DNA of 64,000 nt, taken from the NCBI RefSeq assembly GCF_000328565.1, contig NC_019966.1:5580001-5644000 (forward strand), read 5' to 3'. A model generated the notes under the pieces. The model made no database searches and was not told where the DNA came from. It was given only the letters and a program-made list of their open reading frames with translations. This document shows positions 53,837 through 62,079 of this stretch, in pieces; the first letter of the stretch is position 1, and each line of letters opens with the position of its first letter. The stretch is from Mycobacterium sp. JS623. Its GTDB lineage: Bacteria; Actinomycetota; Actinomycetes; Mycobacteriales; Mycobacteriaceae. The translations under genes and the position numbers were made by a program.

Positions 53837-53892
53837 CGAGTGGCCAGTTGATGCACGTTTCAGCCAAATGGCGTGTCATAACTGGCCACTCG
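53837..53892. repeat. 56-bp perfect-armed inverted repeat between aldA and the SDR
   Basis: CGAGTGGCCAGTT (53837-53849) and AACTGGCCACTCG (53880-53892) are perfect 13-base arms. The 30-base loop contains a further GCCA-AA-TGGC hairpin (near 53863-53872). It begins 18 bases before the SDR ATG on the minus strand and could attenuate the operon or be a dispersed palindrome. Confidence 0.65.
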
Positions 53893-53898
53893 GCGGCG

Positions 53899-55365
53899 CT
53901 AAACCCCGGTGGCAATCGCCTTGATTTCCAGGTACTCCTCGAAACCGGCCAGCCCCATTTCCCGGCCGATGCCGGACTGCTTGTATCCACCGAACGGCAT
54001 GTCCGCGGAGTACCAGACGCCACCGTTGACATTGACGGTGCCGACCCGCATCCGGGCCGCGATTGCCGCGGCACGTTCGGGATCGGCCGAAAACACCGTG
54101 CCGGACAACCCATACGGCGAATCGTTGGCGATGCGCACCGCGTCGTCATCTCCGTCGTGCGCGATCACCGTCAACACCGGGCCGAAGATCTCCTCGCGCG
54201 CCACCTTCGCGTTGTTGTCAAGGCCCGCAATGACTGTCGGCTCGATGAAGAACCCGGTGTCGCGGTCGGCCGGACGGCCGCCGCCGCAGGCGAACTTGCC
54301 GCCCTCGTCAGTGGCCGAGTCCAGGTAGCCCTGAATGCGGTCCCGCTGCCGTGCCGAAATCACCGGGCCGCAGATCGTACCTGCATCGTTCGGGTCGCCG
54401 GGCCGCAGCGATCCCATGGTCGCCGCCGCCGCCTCGACCGCTTCGTCATAGCGCGCCCTCGGCACCACCAGACGGGTGGTGATCGCACACCCTTGCCCGG
54501 CGTGCATCGATGCGGTAAAGGCCGACATCGAGCACGCGCCCGCCAGATCCGCATCGTCGAGCACGAGGAACGCCGACTTGCCGCCGAGTTCGAGGAAGAC
54601 CTTCTTGAGCGTGGCGGCCCCGTCGGCCATCACCGCGCGACCGGTGGCCGTCGACCCGGTGAACGAAACCATATCGACGCGTGGGTCTTTCGACAGCAGC
54701 GCACCGACGCCGTGGTCGCTGGAGGTGATGATGTTGAGCACGCCCGGCGGGATGTCGGTGTGCTCAGCGACCAGCTCGCCGAGGATGGCCGCACACCATG
54801 GCGTATCCGGCGCGGGCTTGAGGACAACGGTGTTACCCGCCGCGAGCGCCGGGCCGAGCTTGGCAAAGTTGATCTGATGCGGGAAGTTCCACGGGGTAAT
54901 AGCACCCACTACGCCGATCGCCTCTCGGGCAATGGTCCGGTGCGTCTTGATGCCCATCGGCTCGGCCATGCCGAAGTCGGTTGTCCACTGGTAGGACTCG
55001 GCGGTGTCGGCACAGAAACTGAGGTCGGCGATCGGACCTTCCAGCTGCGCCGCGGCGGTGAGCATCCGTGGCGCACCGACCTCGGAGATGGTCAGTTCCC
55101 GTAATTCTTCGATGTTGTTTGTCAGCACGTCCTGCAACTGACGGACGCAGCGCACCCGTAGTTCGACGTTGGTCGACCAATCCGTGTCGTCGAACGCACG
55201 CCGGGCGGCCTCGATTGCCCGGTCCATGTCGTCGACGGTCGCATCGGCGGCGACTCCGAGCACCTCTTCGGTGGCTGGGTTGATCGTGGGGAACGTGCCC
55301 CCACTGCCCGCCACCAGCTTGCCGTCGATGAGCAGTTGACTCTGGCGATCGCTGCGCACGCCCAT
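53899..55365 (-). CDS. aldA: Aldehyde dehydrogenase (Rv0768-type)
   Basis: 488 residues. NAD-binding and catalytic landmarks of the ALDH superfamily: TPWNFPHQINFAKLGPALAAGN, the catalytic Glu in LELGGKSAFLVL, the nucleophile Cys in AGQGCAITTRL and EEIFGPVLTVI. I prefer ATG 55365 because GCGGAGAG is just upstream; GTG 55371 is possible. A TGGACA-type operator (55388-55399) lies 23 bases upstream of it. Oxidises an aldehyde to an acid, likely one made by the nearby P450 and alcohol dehydrogenase. Confidence 0.92.
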   Translation of the reverse strand: MGVRSDRQSQLLIDGKLVAGSGGTFPTINPATEEVLGVAADATVDDMDRAIEAARRAFDDTDWSTNVELRVRCVRQLQDVLTNNIEELRELTISEVGAPRMLTAAAQLEGPIADLSFCADTAESYQWTTDFGMAEPMGIKTHRTIAREAIGVVGAITPWNFPHQINFAKLGPALAAGNTVVLKPAPDTPWCAAILGELVAEHTDIPPGVLNIITSSDHGVGALLSKDPRVDMVSFTGSTATGRAVMADGAATLKKVFLELGGKSAFLVLDDADLAGACSMSAFTASMHAGQGCAITTRLVVPRARYDEAVEAAAATMGSLRPGDPNDAGTICGPVISARQRDRIQGYLDSATDEGGKFACGGGRPADRDTGFFIEPTVIAGLDNNAKVAREEIFGPVLTVIAHDGDDDAVRIANDSPYGLSGTVFSADPERAAAIAARMRVGTVNVNGGVWYSADMPFGGYKQSGIGREMGLAGFEEYLEIKAIATGV

Positions 55366-55387
55366 GACCACTCTCCGCTTCTTTGCT

Positions 55388-55399
55388 GGACAACTGTCC
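55388..55399. promoter_or_regulatory. TetR-type operator before aldA
   Basis: GGACAACTGTCC: arms GGACA and TGTCC, two-base centre. Same pattern as the site at 55499-55512 over the regulator start. Placed in the aldA leader, it fits repression of aldA by the divergent TetR. Confidence 0.6.
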
Positions 55400-55498
55400 G
55401 ACTTGGCTTACCCGAACGATAGCCCGCGAAGGCTCCAGGTGGCAAGCACAGCCCAATTCACCTGCATACTTGCCTACGACCCATCCGGTCAGATAACT

Positions 55499-55512
55499 TG
55501 GACATGTGTCCA
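55499..55512. promoter_or_regulatory. TetR autoregulatory operator over the regulator start codon
   Basis: TGGACATGTGTCCA is a 14-base palindrome with a two-base centre. It covers the GTG at 55506, which a TAACTT -10 (55494-55499) places as the transcription start. This is the ideal position for autorepression. Confidence 0.7.
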
Positions 55513-56090
55513 GCGATGCCGTGGCAGCCGTCACAGACCAGCCACGCAACCGCCGCCAGGAGGAGACCTTCCGCAAGGTTCTCGCCGCCGGCGTCGAAAT
55601 GCTGCGCGAGTCGTCGTACGCCGATCTGACGGTGCGCGCGGTGGCCGCCCGCGCCAAGGTCGCCCCGGCGACCGCGTACACCTATTTTTCGTCGAAGAAC
55701 CATTTGATCGCCGAGGTGTACCTGGACCTGGTGCGGCAAGTGCCCTACTTCACTGACGTCAACCACAGCCGCACCAGCCGCGTCGAGCAGGCGCTGCGTG
55801 CGTTGACGTTGATGATCGCCGACGAGCCGGAAGTCGCGGCCGCGTGTACGACGGCCCTGCTGAGCAACGGTGATCAGGCCGTGCGAGCGGTGCGCGATCG
55901 CATCGGCGCGGAAATCCACAAGCGCATCCGGTCGGCGGTCGGACCGGACGCAGACCCGCGGACGGTATCGGCCCTCGAGATGACCTACTTCGGCGCCCTG
56001 GTCCATGCGGGCAGCGGCGTCGTCACGTACCACCAGATCGCCGACCGCCTCACCTATGTGGTCGGCCTCATCCTGGGAGAAGAAGAGTGA
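55506..56090 (+). CDS. TetR-family regulator of the cyp123/cyp51 cluster (Rv0767c-type)
   Basis: 194 residues from GTG 55506. HTH KVLAAGVEMLRESSYADLTVRAVAARAK, recognition VAPATAYTYFSSKNHLI. It heads the operon TetR-cyp123-SDR-cyp51-ferredoxin-Rv0762c with ATGA/GTGA overlaps and is divergent from aldA by about 140 bases. Two TGGACA-N2-TGTCC sites in that gap are its probable targets. Ligand likely a product or substrate of the P450s. Confidence 0.9.
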   Translation: MSSDAVAAVTDQPRNRRQEETFRKVLAAGVEMLRESSYADLTVRAVAARAKVAPATAYTYFSSKNHLIAEVYLDLVRQVPYFTDVNHSRTSRVEQALRALTLMIADEPEVAAACTTALLSNGDQAVRAVRDRIGAEIHKRIRSAVGPDADPRTVSALEMTYFGALVHAGSGVVTYHQIADRLTYVVGLILGEEE

Positions 56091-57289
56091 CCGTAGACGC
56101 CAGTGCGCTGACGCTCGACCCGTACGACTACGACTTCCACGAAGACCCGTACCCGTACTACAAGCGGCTGCGCGACGAAGCTCCGCTCTTTCACAATAAG
56201 GATCTGGGCTTCTGGGCGTTGTCACGGCACAGCGATGTGCTGCAAGGTTTCCGCAACAGCACAACGCTCTCCAACAAGTTCGGGGTGTCGCTGGATCCCG
56301 CGTCGCGTGGGCCGCACGCGTCCAAGACCATGTCGTTTCTCGCGATGGACGATCCGGCGCACTTGCGGTTGCGCACCCTGGTGTCCAAGGGCTTCACCCC
56401 GCGTCGCATCCGCGAACTGGAGCCGCGTGTCACCGAGATCGCAATCCAGCACCTTGACGCCGCTTTGCAATCAGAGACTTTCGACTACGTCGACGAATTC
56501 GCGGGCAAGCTCCCGATGGACGTCATCTCGGAATTGATGGGCGTGCCCGAGCCTGACCGTGCCCAGGTCCGCGCTTGGGCCGACGGGGTCATGCACCGCG
56601 ATGAAGGCGTCACCGATGTGCCGCAGGCGGCGGTCGAGGCATCCATCAACCTGATCGTCTACTACCAGGCGATGGTCGCCGAGCGCCGCAAGAAGCCCAC
56701 CGACGACCTCACGACAGCGCTGCTGGAGGCCGAGATCGACGGCGACCGGCTGACCGACGACGAAATTCTCGGCTTCATGTTCCTGATGGTGATCGCGGGT
56801 AACGAGACCACCACCAAACTGCTTGCCAATGCGGCGTTCTGGGGCTACAAGAACCCTGACCAGCTGAGGCCCGTCTACGACGATCTCGAGCGGGTGCCGT
56901 TGTGGGTTGAGGAGACGCTGCGGTACGACACGTCCAGTCAGATCCTCGCCCGCACCGTCTCCGGCGAGTTGACGCTGTATGACACCACCATTCCCGACGG
57001 CGACGTCCTGCTGCTCCTGCCAGGTTCCGCTCACCGCGATGAGCGAGTCTTCGCCAATCCCGATGACTACCTCATCGGACGAGAAATCGGTTCCAAACTC
57101 ATGAGTTTCGGTAGCGGTGCCCATTTCTGCCTCGGCGCGCACCTGGCGCGGATGGAGGCGCGGGTCGCGCTAGCCGAGTTGTTCAAGCGAATCCGCGGAT
57201 ATGAAGTCGACGAGGCCAACGCCGTCCGCGTTCATTCCAGTAACGTCCGCGGATTCGCTCATTTACCCATCACCGTGGAGACCCGTTAA
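56087..57289 (+). CDS. cyp123: Cytochrome P450, CYP123-type (Rv0766c)
   Basis: 400 residues. Haem cysteine in FGSGAHFCLGAHLARMEARV; I-helix VIAGNETTTKL; ExxR as VEETLRYDT. Conserved beside cyp51 in mycobacteria; substrate unknown. The GTG start overlaps the TetR stop by GTGA, so it is translated from the regulator message and is under its control. Confidence 0.93.
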   Translation: MTVDASALTLDPYDYDFHEDPYPYYKRLRDEAPLFHNKDLGFWALSRHSDVLQGFRNSTTLSNKFGVSLDPASRGPHASKTMSFLAMDDPAHLRLRTLVSKGFTPRRIRELEPRVTEIAIQHLDAALQSETFDYVDEFAGKLPMDVISELMGVPEPDRAQVRAWADGVMHRDEGVTDVPQAAVEASINLIVYYQAMVAERRKKPTDDLTTALLEAEIDGDRLTDDEILGFMFLMVIAGNETTTKLLANAAFWGYKNPDQLRPVYDDLERVPLWVEETLRYDTSSQILARTVSGELTLYDTTIPDGDVLLLLPGSAHRDERVFANPDDYLIGREIGSKLMSFGSGAHFCLGAHLARMEARVALAELFKRIRGYEVDEANAVRVHSSNVRGFAHLPITVETR

Positions 57290-58117
57290 ATGCCCCGCTT
57301 TGAACCGCTGCCCAAGCGCAGACCAGCCATCGTGGCCGGCGCATCGTCCGGAATCGGCGAAGCCACCGCGATCGAGCTTGCCGCGCGCGGCTTTCCCGTC
57401 GCGCTCGGTGCCCGCCGCGTTGAGAAGCTCGACAAAATCGTCGGCAAGATCCGCGCGGACGGCGGCGAGGCCGTTGGTCTCCACCTCGACGTCACCGACC
57501 CCGGTTCGGTCAAATCCTTTGTCTCACAATCGGTCGAGGCGCTCGGCGAGATCGAGGTACTGGTGGCAGGTGCCGGTGATACCTACTTCGGCAAGTTGGC
57601 CGACATCAGCACCGACGAGTTCGAATCGCAGCTGCAGGTCCACCTGGTCGGCGCCAACAGGCTGGCCACCGCAGTGCTGCCCGGAATGATCGAGCGCCAA
57701 CGCGGCGACCTGATCTTCGTCGGCTCCGACGTCGCACTTCGTCAGCGCCCGCACATGGGTGCCTACGGCGCAGCCAAGGCCGCACTGGTCGCGATGGTGA
57801 CCAACTTCCAGATGGAACTCGAGGGCACCGGCGTGCGCGCATCGATCGTGCACCCAGGTCCGACCAAGACCAACATGGGCTGGAGCCTGCCTGCCGAATT
57901 GATCGGGCCTGCACTCGAAGATTGGGCCAAATGGGGCCAGGCCCGCCACGACTATTTCCTGAGGGCAGCGGATCTCGCGCGCGCCATCACGTTCGTCGCC
58001 GAAACCCCACGTGGCGGGTTCATCGCGAACATGGAACTACAACCCGAGGCTCCATTAGCCGACAAGAAGGACCGGCAGAAGCTTGCGCTGGGTGAGGAAG
58101 GAATGCCACCGGTATGA
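57290..58117 (+). CDS. Short-chain dehydrogenase/reductase (Rv0765c-type)
   Basis: 275 residues. Glycine loop VAGASSGIGEATAIELAARG, LGARRVEKL (a basic residue after the loop suggests NADP), VAGAGDTYFGK, catalytic VGSDVALR and YGAAKAA. The ATG immediately follows the cyp123 stop (57289/57290). Between two P450 genes, it probably acts on the same lipid or sterol intermediate. C-terminal tail is basic (LADKKDRQKLALG). Confidence 0.9.
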   Translation: MPRFEPLPKRRPAIVAGASSGIGEATAIELAARGFPVALGARRVEKLDKIVGKIRADGGEAVGLHLDVTDPGSVKSFVSQSVEALGEIEVLVAGAGDTYFGKLADISTDEFESQLQVHLVGANRLATAVLPGMIERQRGDLIFVGSDVALRQRPHMGAYGAAKAALVAMVTNFQMELEGTGVRASIVHPGPTKTNMGWSLPAELIGPALEDWAKWGQARHDYFLRAADLARAITFVAETPRGGFIANMELQPEAPLADKKDRQKLALGEEGMPPV

Positions 58118-59466
58118 CCACTGCAATTGTGCCCCGCGTTTCTGGCGGTGAGGAAGAGCACGGCCACCTCGAGGAGTTCCGCACCGACCCAATCGGTTTG
58201 ATGAAGCGCATCCGTGAGGAATGCGGGGACGTCGGCTGGTTCCAGTTGGTCGACAAGCACGTCATCTTCCTGTCGGGCGCCGAGGCCAACGAGTTCTTCT
58301 TCCGGTCGGCCGACGAGGATCTCGACCAGGCCGAGGCCTACCCGTTCATGACGCCGATCTTCGGCAAGGGCGTGGTCTTCGACGCGAGCCCCGAGCGGCG
58401 CAAGGAGATGCTGCACAACTCGGCGCTGCGCGGTGAGCAGATGAAGGGCCATGCGGCCACCATCGAGGGCGAAGTCAAGAAGATGATCGCCAACTGGGGT
58501 GACGAAGGCGAGATCGAACTGCTCGACTTCTTCGCCGAGTTGACCATCTACACCTCGACGGCGTGCCTGATCGGCCTGAAGTTTCGCGAACAGCTCGATC
58601 ACCGGTTCGCCGAGTACTACCACGATCTGGAGCGCGGCACCGACCCGCTGTGCTACGTCGACCCGTACCTGCCGATCGAGAGCTTTCAGCGCCGCGACGA
58701 GGCGCGCGTGAAACTCGTTGCGCTGGTGCAGGAAATCATGGACCAGCGGTTGGCAAATCCGCCGAAAGACAAGGCCGACCGTGACATGCTCGACGTGCTG
58801 GTGTCGATTCGCGACGATGAAGGCAGGCCGCGGTTCTCCGCCGATGAAGTCACCGGCATGTTCATCTCGCTGATGTTCGCCGGGCACCACACCAGCTCCG
58901 GGACATCGGCGTGGACGCTGATCGAACTGATCCGCCACCCTGAGGTCTACGCCGAGGTGCGGGCCGAACTCGATGAGCTCTACGCAGACGGCCAGGAGGT
59001 GAGCTTCCATGCGCTGCGCCAGATTCCGAAGCTCGACAACGTCGTCAAGGAGACGCTGCGCCTGCACCCGCCACTGATCATCTTGATGCGGGTCGCGCAG
59101 GGCGAGTTCGAGGTGCAGGGCTTCCCGATCCACAAGGGCGACTTCGTCGCGACCTCCCCCGCTGTCTCCAACCGGATTCCCGAGGATTTCCCCGACCCGG
59201 ACGCGTTCCTTCCGGACCGCTACAACAAACCCGAGCAGGCGGACATCGCAAACCGATGGACGTGGATACCGTTTGGCGCGGGACGGCACCGCTGTGTGGG
59301 CGCGGCGTTCGCCCAAATGCAGATCAAGGCGATCTTCTCGGTTCTGTTGCGCGAGTACGAATTCGAGATGGCACAGCCGGCCGACTCGTACCGCAACGAC
59401 CACTCGAAGATGGTCGTGCAACTCGAGCGTCCGGCCAGGGCCCGCTACCGCAGGCGCGCCAAGTAG
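58114..59466 (+). CDS. cyp51: Sterol 14-alpha-demethylase CYP51 (Rv0764c)
   Basis: 450 residues. Haem cysteine in WIPFGAGRHRCVGAAFAQMQ; I-helix FAGHHTSSGTSAWTL with the CYP51-type His; ExxR as KETLRLH. CYP51 landmarks: YPFMTPIFGKGVVFDAS. It removes the 14-alpha methyl of sterols such as obtusifoliol and lanosterol in vitro; the natural mycobacterial substrate is not firmly known. Position with ferredoxin next door is the classical arrangement. Confidence 0.96.
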   Translation: MTTAIVPRVSGGEEEHGHLEEFRTDPIGLMKRIREECGDVGWFQLVDKHVIFLSGAEANEFFFRSADEDLDQAEAYPFMTPIFGKGVVFDASPERRKEMLHNSALRGEQMKGHAATIEGEVKKMIANWGDEGEIELLDFFAELTIYTSTACLIGLKFREQLDHRFAEYYHDLERGTDPLCYVDPYLPIESFQRRDEARVKLVALVQEIMDQRLANPPKDKADRDMLDVLVSIRDDEGRPRFSADEVTGMFISLMFAGHHTSSGTSAWTLIELIRHPEVYAEVRAELDELYADGQEVSFHALRQIPKLDNVVKETLRLHPPLIILMRVAQGEFEVQGFPIHKGDFVATSPAVSNRIPEDFPDPDAFLPDRYNKPEQADIANRWTWIPFGAGRHRCVGAAFAQMQIKAIFSVLLREYEFEMAQPADSYRNDHSKMVVQLERPARARYRRRAK

Positions 59467-59682
<216 letters not shown>

Positions 59683-59684
59683 CT

Positions 59685-60230
59685 ATGCCGTCATTGCCGC
59701 GTGCGGACCTCGACAAGTGGGTCGAAGAGTGGCTGGAAGCCAACCGCGAATGCGAGCGCAAGGGTGACTGGAAACCGCTGGCTGAGTTCTACACAGACGA
59801 CGCCACGTACGGCTGGAACATCGGTCCGAAGGAAGACGTCATGTGCGTCGGCAAGGATGAAATCCGCGACGTCGCACTGGGTTTGGAGATGGAGGGGCTG
59901 GAGAACTGGGTGTACGAGTACCAGAAGGTGCTCGTCGACGACAAGCAGGGCGAGATCGTCGGGTTCTGGAAGCAAATCGTCAACAAGACCGACGGCACCC
60001 AGGATGAGATCTACGGAATCGGCGGCAGTTGGTTCCGGTTGACCGCCAATCTGAAGATCGAGTGGCAACGCGATTTCTTCGACTTCGGCCACGTTTCCCA
60101 CATGTTCGGCCAGCTGATCGGCTCCGGCGATCTGAGCGCCGGTATGCAGAAGCGGATCGAACGCGCGATGGCCGGGGAGAAGCTGCCCGGCTATTACCCG
60201 CTGGGACAGGCGCCGGTGCCGATCTGGTGA
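59685..60230 (+). CDS. NTF2-like (SnoaL-fold) protein, Rv0762c-type
   Basis: 181 residues. Begins MPSLPRADLDKWVEEWLEANRECE; it has the cone-shaped NTF2-like fold with an aromatic pocket (VYEYQKVLVDDKQGEIVGFW, GIGGSWFRL). Members of this fold act as ketosteroid isomerases, SnoaL cyclases or binding proteins. Adjacent to cyp51 and an alcohol dehydrogenase. Start two bases after the ferredoxin stop. Function is not established. Confidence 0.85.
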   Translation: MPSLPRADLDKWVEEWLEANRECERKGDWKPLAEFYTDDATYGWNIGPKEDVMCVGKDEIRDVALGLEMEGLENWVYEYQKVLVDDKQGEIVGFWKQIVNKTDGTQDEIYGIGGSWFRLTANLKIEWQRDFFDFGHVSHMFGQLIGSGDLSAGMQKRIERAMAGEKLPGYYPLGQAPVPIW

Positions 60231-60237
60231 CTCCCGG

Positions 60238-60253
60238 CCAAGCGGTTGCTTGG
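60238..60253. terminator. Hairpin after the cyp51 operon
   Basis: CCAAGC (60238-60243) and GCTTGG (60248-60253) pair around GGTT, 8 bases after the Rv0762c-type stop. It could end the cyp123-cyp51 transcript; TAACTA further on might begin adhB. Confidence 0.4.
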
Positions 60254-60323
60254 GGGTGGGTGTGACGCACCTAACTAATGCCTCTAGTCTGTGGTCAGTG
60301 GCTCTAGCGGAAGGCACATGCGG

Positions 60324-61451
60324 ATGAAGACAAAAGGCGCTCTCATCTGGGAGTTCAACCAGCCGTGGTCGATCGAGGAGATCGAGATCGGCGACCCCGT
60401 CAAGGACGAGGTGAAGATCCAGATGGAGGCGTCGGGGATGTGTCACTCCGACCATCATCTGGTCACGGGCGGCATCCCGATGGGCGGCTTTCCTGTGCTC
60501 GGCGGCCATGAGGGCGCCGGCATCGTCACCGAGGTCGGGCCTGGAGTGGAGGAAGTCGCCCCCGGCGACCACGTGGTGCTGTCCTTCATCCCGTCGTGTG
60601 GACACTGTCCGTCGTGTCAGGCGGGGCTACGCAACCTCTGCGACTTGGGTGCAGGGCTTCTCAACGGCGCCGCCGTCTCCGACGGCACGTTCCGGATCCA
60701 GGCCAAGGGCCAGAACGTCTTTCCCATGACGCTGCTTGGCACGTTCTCGCCGTACATGGTTGTACACAAGAGCTCGGTGGTGAAGATCGACCCGTCGATC
60801 CCGTTCGAGGTGGCCTGCCTGGTTGGCTGCGGCGTGACCACCGGATACGGCTCCGCGGTGCGCACTGCGGACATCCGGCCCGGCCAGGACGTCGCGATCG
60901 TCGGGGTCGGCGGTGTGGGCATGTCGGCCCTGCAGGGTGCGGTCAATGCCGGCGGGCGGCATATCTTCGTCATCGAGCCGGTCGAATGGAAGCGTGACGC
61001 AGCTCTGAAATTCGGTGCTACCCATGCCTATCCGGACATCAACACCGCCCTGATGGGCATCGCCGAGGTCACCGCGGGCTTCATGGCCCACAAGGTCGTC
61101 GTCACGGTCGGTGAGCTGCACGGCGAGGACATCGACAACTACATGATGATCACCGCCAAGGGCGGAACGTGCGTCGCGACCGCGATCGGCAGCCTGCTCG
61201 ACACGCAGGTGACGCTCAACCTGGCCATGCTCACGCTGATGCAGAAGAACCTGCAGGGCACCATCTTCGGTGGCGGCAATCCGCACTACGACATCCCGCA
61301 ACTGTTGTCGATGTACAAGGCGGGCAAGCTCAACATCGACGACATGATCACCCGGCAGTACAAGCTGGAGCAGATCAACGAGGGCTACCAGGACATGCTG
61401 GACGGCAAGAACATTCGCGGCGTGATCCGCTACACCGACGACGACCGGTAG
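60324..61451 (+). CDS. adhB: Zinc-dependent alcohol dehydrogenase (Rv0761c)
   Basis: 375 residues. Medium-chain ADH with catalytic zinc ligands in GMCHSDHH and GGHEGAG, four structural Cys in IPSCGHCPSCQAGLRNLC, and the NAD loop VGVGGVGMSALQ. It starts at ATG 60324, with GGAAGG about 10 bases upstream, in preference to 60318. Likely an NAD-linked dehydrogenase for the alcohols made by the P450s, preceding the aldehyde dehydrogenase step. The family often has mycothiol- or NDMA-linked members. Confidence 0.92.
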   Translation: MKTKGALIWEFNQPWSIEEIEIGDPVKDEVKIQMEASGMCHSDHHLVTGGIPMGGFPVLGGHEGAGIVTEVGPGVEEVAPGDHVVLSFIPSCGHCPSCQAGLRNLCDLGAGLLNGAAVSDGTFRIQAKGQNVFPMTLLGTFSPYMVVHKSSVVKIDPSIPFEVACLVGCGVTTGYGSAVRTADIRPGQDVAIVGVGGVGMSALQGAVNAGGRHIFVIEPVEWKRDAALKFGATHAYPDINTALMGIAEVTAGFMAHKVVVTVGELHGEDIDNYMMITAKGGTCVATAIGSLLDTQVTLNLAMLTLMQKNLQGTIFGGGNPHYDIPQLLSMYKAGKLNIDDMITRQYKLEQINEGYQDMLDGKNIRGVIRYTDDDR

Positions 61452-61453
61452 CG

Positions 61454-61632
61454 GTGGCCCGCGGGTTCACCCACCTGTTGCGGCCGGGCCGGATCGGCTC
61501 GATGACGCTGCGCAACCGGTTGGTGATGTCTCCGATGGAGACCATGTACGGCACGCCGCTGGCGACTGCACCGGGCTCGGGCTGATCCGCAAGGCCACCG
61601 AGGACGGCGCCCGCGCCGCCTGCGCCATCTAA
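61454..61632 (+). pseudogene. Deleted NADH:flavin oxidoreductase (old yellow enzyme type), head and tail only
   Basis: Two pieces in two frames. The first (61454-61585) reads FTHLLRPGRIGSMTLRNRLV then MSPMETMYGTPL, a classic N-terminus of FadH-like or OYE-like flavin oxidoreductases. The second frame runs from about 61576 as LGLIRKATEDGARAACAI to TAA 61630-61632, matching the C-terminal end of the same family. Some 600 residues of the middle are missing, so a large internal deletion joined them around 61560-61580. Non-functional. It lies two bases after adhB and 12 before the next gene, so the message passes through it. Confidence 0.75.
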
Positions 61633-61644
61633 CAAAGGAGTGAA

Positions 61645-62079
61645 ATGAGTCAGGAGACAGTCGAGAAGACACCGGTCGTCACCGCGTCGGAATCGTCATG
61701 GCGCTGCGTGCAATCCGGCGACAGGGACGGGTGGCTGGCTCTGATGGCCGACGACATCATGATCGAGGACCCGATCGGCGATGCGTTCACCAATCCTGGC
61801 GGCGCAGGCGTGCGTGGCAAGGATGCGGTTGCGGCCTTCTACGACGCGAACATCGGCCCGAACGGGCTGACGGTCACACGCGAGGAGACGTTCCCCTCGA
61901 GCTCGCCGACCGAGATCGCTTACATTCTGGTGCTGCGCACCGAGTTTCCGAACGGCATGGTCGCCACGGTGCGCGGCGTGTTCACCTACAAGGTCAACGA
62001 CGCCGGCCTGATCACCAACCTGCGCGGCTACTGGAACATGGACACCATGCAGTTTTCCGAGCCGGACAACAAGGATTAG
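61645..62079 (+). CDS. Ketosteroid-isomerase-like NTF2-fold protein (Rv0760c-type)
   Basis: 144 residues, close to Rv0760c throughout: ASESSWRCVQSGDRDGWLALM, DDIMIEDPIGDAFTNPGG and GVFTYKVNDAGLITNLRGYW. Rv0760c has a ketosteroid-isomerase-like fold and binds oestrogen-type steroids with little isomerase activity. AAAGGAG ribosome site precedes ATG 61645. Confidence 0.9.
   Translation: MSQETVEKTPVVTASESSWRCVQSGDRDGWLALMADDIMIEDPIGDAFTNPGGAGVRGKDAVAAFYDANIGPNGLTVTREETFPSSSPTEIAYILVLRTEFPNGMVATVRGVFTYKVNDAGLITNLRGYWNMDTMQFSEPDNKD

Noticed and set aside
60238..60253. KstR2-type site CCAAGC/GCTTGG before adhB
   Set aside because: The half-sites are separated by too many bases for the KstR2 consensus I recall; a terminator hairpin is a better fit.
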